Positions 6,721-8,523 of a stretch of DNA of 8,523 nt are shown one piece after another. Location: the NCBI GenBank assembly GCA_042091035.1, contig JBELIG010000137.1, forward strand, positions 1 to 8,523. Reading direction: 5' to 3'. The DNA comes from AM-2324 sp042091035 (lineage in GTDB: Bacteria > Bacteroidota > Bacteroidia > Chitinophagales > Saprospiraceae). Below the pieces are notes generated by a model, which was given only the letters and a program-made list of their open reading frames with translations, was not told where the DNA came from and ran no database searches. Each line of letters opens with the position of its first letter. Positions within the stretch are counted from its first letter, which is position 1. A program made the translations under genes and the position numbers.

Positions 6721-7827
6721 TTGTATATAGTAGAAATTCAATTGATTAACTATAAAAATTATAGCCATAAGTCATTTGATTGCTCTAATGGGATTAATTG
6801 TTTTGTTGGCCTGAATGGTGTAGGTAAGACCAATGTTCTTGATGCCATATACTATATGTGCATGACCAAAAGCCGTTTTTCTTCCACGGATCGGAATGTT
6901 ATGAAAAGGGCTGCATCCTTTTGTAGAGTAGTGATGCAGGTACAGAACGAGCCTGAAGGCTCTGAGCTGGATCAACTTGTTTTAAAGTTGATTCCCGGTC
7001 AGCGAAAAGAACTGGAATTTAATAAGGAAATTTATCAAAAACTTGCAGATCATGTAGGACGTTTTCCCGTTGTACTCATAGCGCCAGATGATACAGATCT
7101 TGTTCGGGAGGGTAGTGAATCTAGAAGGAAGTTTTTGGATAATACACTTAGTCAAATTGACCCGCTCTATTTGAAACATTTGCTGCAATACAATAGGATT
7201 CTAAAACAGCGTTCCGCTTTGTTAAAAATGGATGGTCCTCATTTAAAACCCGATGATGAACTACTTAAAGCTTATGATGATCAACTGGAACAGCCAGCAA
7301 TTTATATTCATGAGCAACGTCGAGAATTTGTCGAGAAACTAATCCCTTTATTTCACAAATATTATGCATCAATCTCCGGAGAGCGTGAGCGTGTGGAGAT
7401 CAGATATAAGTCAAAGCTTAACGAATTAAGTTGGGAGGAATATATTAGCCAATACAAATTGCAAGATATTCATTCACAGCGTTGTAATGCAGGGATTCAT
7501 AAGGATGATCTTGTCTTTATTATGGATGATGAACGCGTGAAGCAGTTTTCGTCTCAAGGGCAGCGGAAATCTTTCGTGCTAGCTCTTAAGCTTAGTCAGT
7601 ATGAGCAGCTTAAAGTATCTAGGTCTATAAAACCATTGTTGCTATTGGATGATATATTTGATAAACTCGATCGCAAACGCGTTCAAAATCTTATGGAGCT
7701 ATTAGGCAGACAGGATTTTGGCCAAATTTTTATAACAGATACGGATGCCGAGCGAATGAAGCTTGTTGTTTCAGGAGTTGCTAAGCCACATAAGGTTTTT
7801 GAATTAGAAGCAGAGGAGGAACTTTAA
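6721..7827 (+). CDS. recF: DNA replication/repair protein RecF
   Basis: SMC/ABC-type ATPase that, with RecO and RecR, loads RecA at single-strand gaps and stalled forks. It shows Walker A GLNGVGKT (30-37), the family ABC signature FSSQGQRKSFVLALKL (276-291), and Walker B LLLLDDIFDKLD (306-317, D310/D311), followed by the QIFITDTD strand (335-342). Length 368 is typical. The start is TTG at 6721: the resulting MYIVEIQLINYKNY matches the usual RecF N terminus, an in-frame TAA lies 10 codons upstream with no ATG between, and the first internal ATG is beyond Walker A. The dciA-like gene follows after 40 bp on the same strand, forming a replication/repair pair. dnaA, dnaN and gyrB are not adjacent, unlike the arrangement in many other phyla. 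Confidence 0.96.
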   Translation: MYIVEIQLINYKNYSHKSFDCSNGINCFVGLNGVGKTNVLDAIYYMCMTKSRFSSTDRNVMKRAASFCRVVMQVQNEPEGSELDQLVLKLIPGQRKELEFNKEIYQKLADHVGRFPVVLIAPDDTDLVREGSESRRKFLDNTLSQIDPLYLKHLLQYNRILKQRSALLKMDGPHLKPDDELLKAYDDQLEQPAIYIHEQRREFVEKLIPLFHKYYASISGERERVEIRYKSKLNELSWEEYISQYKLQDIHSQRCNAGIHKDDLVFIMDDERVKQFSSQGQRKSFVLALKLSQYEQLKVSRSIKPLLLLDDIFDKLDRKRVQNLMELLGRQDFGQIFITDTDAERMKLVVSGVAKPHKVFELEAEEEL

Positions 7828-7867
7828 TTTTTTATCTTATCTTACTAAAAGGAACAGAATTTGTTTT

Positions 7868-8158
7868 ATGAAAAGTGGAAAGACTCAAAAGTTTGGTGAT
7901 GTATTGAAGATGTGGATGGAGACTATGGAGAAGCGCTCCAAGCTTGATGAGGTATTAATACAGCGAGTTTGGGCCAAACGTATGGGCAAAACAATCAATG
8001 AATACACAAAGGAAATTAGACTCGTTCGAAAGAAGGTTTATATCCGAATTACCTCAGCACCATTGAAACAAGAAATGGCAATGAATAAAGACAAGATAAA
8101 GGATATGTTTAACAGGGCCTTTCAAGATCATGTTGTCGATGAGGTTATTATAAAATAA
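7868..8158 (+). CDS. DUF721 / DciA-like protein, probable replicative-helicase partner
   Basis: A 96-residue basic protein. It has a DUF721 pattern: an N-terminal helix (FGDVLKMWMETMEKRSKLDE, 9-28), then VWAKRMGKTINEYTKEIRL (34-52) corresponding to the family's W-x3-G core, then KVYIRITSAPLKQEMAMNK (56-74) corresponding to the family's strand with LxQEL-type residues. DciA is the ancestral DnaB helicase operator or loader in bacteria that lack DnaC/DnaI. The place directly downstream of recF supports a replication role and is usual in Bacteroidota as I know it. The protein is shorter than proteobacterial DciA and is essentially only the KH-like domain. Function is by family; sequence similarity in this family is weak, so the call is less certain than for recF. 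Confidence 0.82.
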   Translation: MKSGKTQKFGDVLKMWMETMEKRSKLDEVLIQRVWAKRMGKTINEYTKEIRLVRKKVYIRITSAPLKQEMAMNKDKIKDMFNRAFQDHVVDEVIIK

Positions 8159-8193
8159 AAAAGCTTCGAAGATTTCTTCGAAGCTTTTTTATT
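8154..8193. terminator. Strong bidirectional intrinsic terminator between dciA-like and S8 protease genes
   Basis: A perfect inverted repeat, AAAAAAGCTTCGAAG (8157-8171) with CTTCGAAGCTTTTTT (8176-8190), closes an ATTT loop; three outer A-T pairs extend it. It has A6 on the left and T6 on the right. It overlaps the stop codon region of the dciA-like gene and lies 19 bp from the stop of the convergent protease gene, so it can end both transcripts. Confidence 0.92.
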
Positions 8194-8209
8194 ATTGGTA
8201 AACTAAAAA

Positions 8210-8523
8210 TTATTTAGTTCGGGCCATTGCCATTTTAACAGCATTGTACATGTTTACAGTACCACCTGAAACTGAAAGTTCAGAGAAAGGAACCGTTTTA
8301 CCGCCTTCTTCTTGACCAGGTAACAAAACATCCCAATCAAGTTTGGTAGAGCTTTCCATGATTATTTCTCTTACATCAGCTGCTGATAATGCAGGGAAGT
8401 AAGATCTTAGTGCTGCAGCTACACCTGCACATGCAGGAGATGCCATAGATGTACCAGAAATTGCATTGTATCCATTATCAGGCCATGTAGCATAAATATC
8501 TACTCCAGGAGCAAATACATCTA
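8210..8523 (-). CDS. Subtilisin-family (S8) serine protease, C-terminal part only
   Basis: The frame is open to the window edge, so this is the last 104 or so residues of a longer gene. Translated from the edge it reads DVFAPGVDIYATWPDNGYN and then AISGTSMASPACAGVAAAL. The GTSMASP block contains the catalytic serine, and the upstream APGVDIYAT strand is typical of S8A peptidases. The catalytic Asp and His and any signal peptide lie outside. After the serine block come the usual final helices (YFPALSAADVREIIMESS) and a short tail (VSGGTVNMYNAVKMAMARTK). No type IX secretion C-terminal domain or other appended domain follows, so the protease ends with its catalytic fold. An internal ATG at 8446 falls inside the GTSMASP motif and cannot be the start. 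Confidence 0.93.
   Translation of the reverse strand, partial: DVFAPGVDIYATWPDNGYNAISGTSMASPACAGVAAALRSYFPALSAADVREIIMESSTKLDWDVLLPGQEEGGKTVPFSELSVSGGTVNMYNAVKMAMARTK

Noticed and set aside
8157..8190. Long inverted repeat as a possible mobile-element end or attachment site
   Set aside because: It has terminator form (short loop, A-run and T-run) and sits between convergent genes; no transposase or target duplication is present.

Overview
This 8.5 kb window is a compact, AT-rich piece of bacterial chromosome. It almost certainly comes from the phylum Bacteroidota, and protein flavour suggests a Saprospiria-like or related lineage, though that finer placement is inference. The evidence for Bacteroidota is: gene pairings I know from that phylum (miaB followed by a receiver-less sigma-54 activator; dciA, recF, a membrane-anchored TPR gene and ribH as neighbours); a well-formed TTG-N19-TAnnTTTG promoter; and start codons without Shine-Dalgarno sequences.

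Layout. Positions 1-3340, plus strand: an apparent operon of miaB (5' end at or beyond the edge), a sigma-54 enhancer-binding regulator, and a TrmH/SpoU-family RNA 2'-O-methyltransferase, closed by a hairpin terminator. Positions 3348-5515, minus strand: a TPR membrane protein with its own promoter, then a hairpin with a short U-run, then ribH (lumazine synthase) whose stop codon directly abuts the start of an HxHxDH metallo-hydrolase. Positions 5534-6583, minus strand: pdhA, the pyruvate dehydrogenase E1 alpha subunit. Positions 6721-8158, plus strand: recF (TTG start) and a DUF721/DciA-like gene, ended by a strong bidirectional terminator. Positions 8210-8523, minus strand: the C-terminal end of a subtilisin-family (S8) protease running off the window.

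The genes are mostly housekeeping: tRNA modification (MiaB and probably the SpoU protein), flavin synthesis (RibH), central carbon metabolism (PdhA), and DNA replication and repair (RecF, DciA). The largest non-coding gap is the 137 bp between the divergent pdhA and recF genes, so no stretch over 300 bases lacks a gene. I see no mobile element, CRISPR array, tRNA or rRNA, and no clear new multi-gene system. The points most worth a second look are regulatory: a hairpin ending 14 nt before the ribH start, a stop-to-start fused ribH/hydrolase junction, three TAnnTTTG motifs in a row upstream of pdhA, and an orphan sigma-54 activator between two RNA-modification genes.
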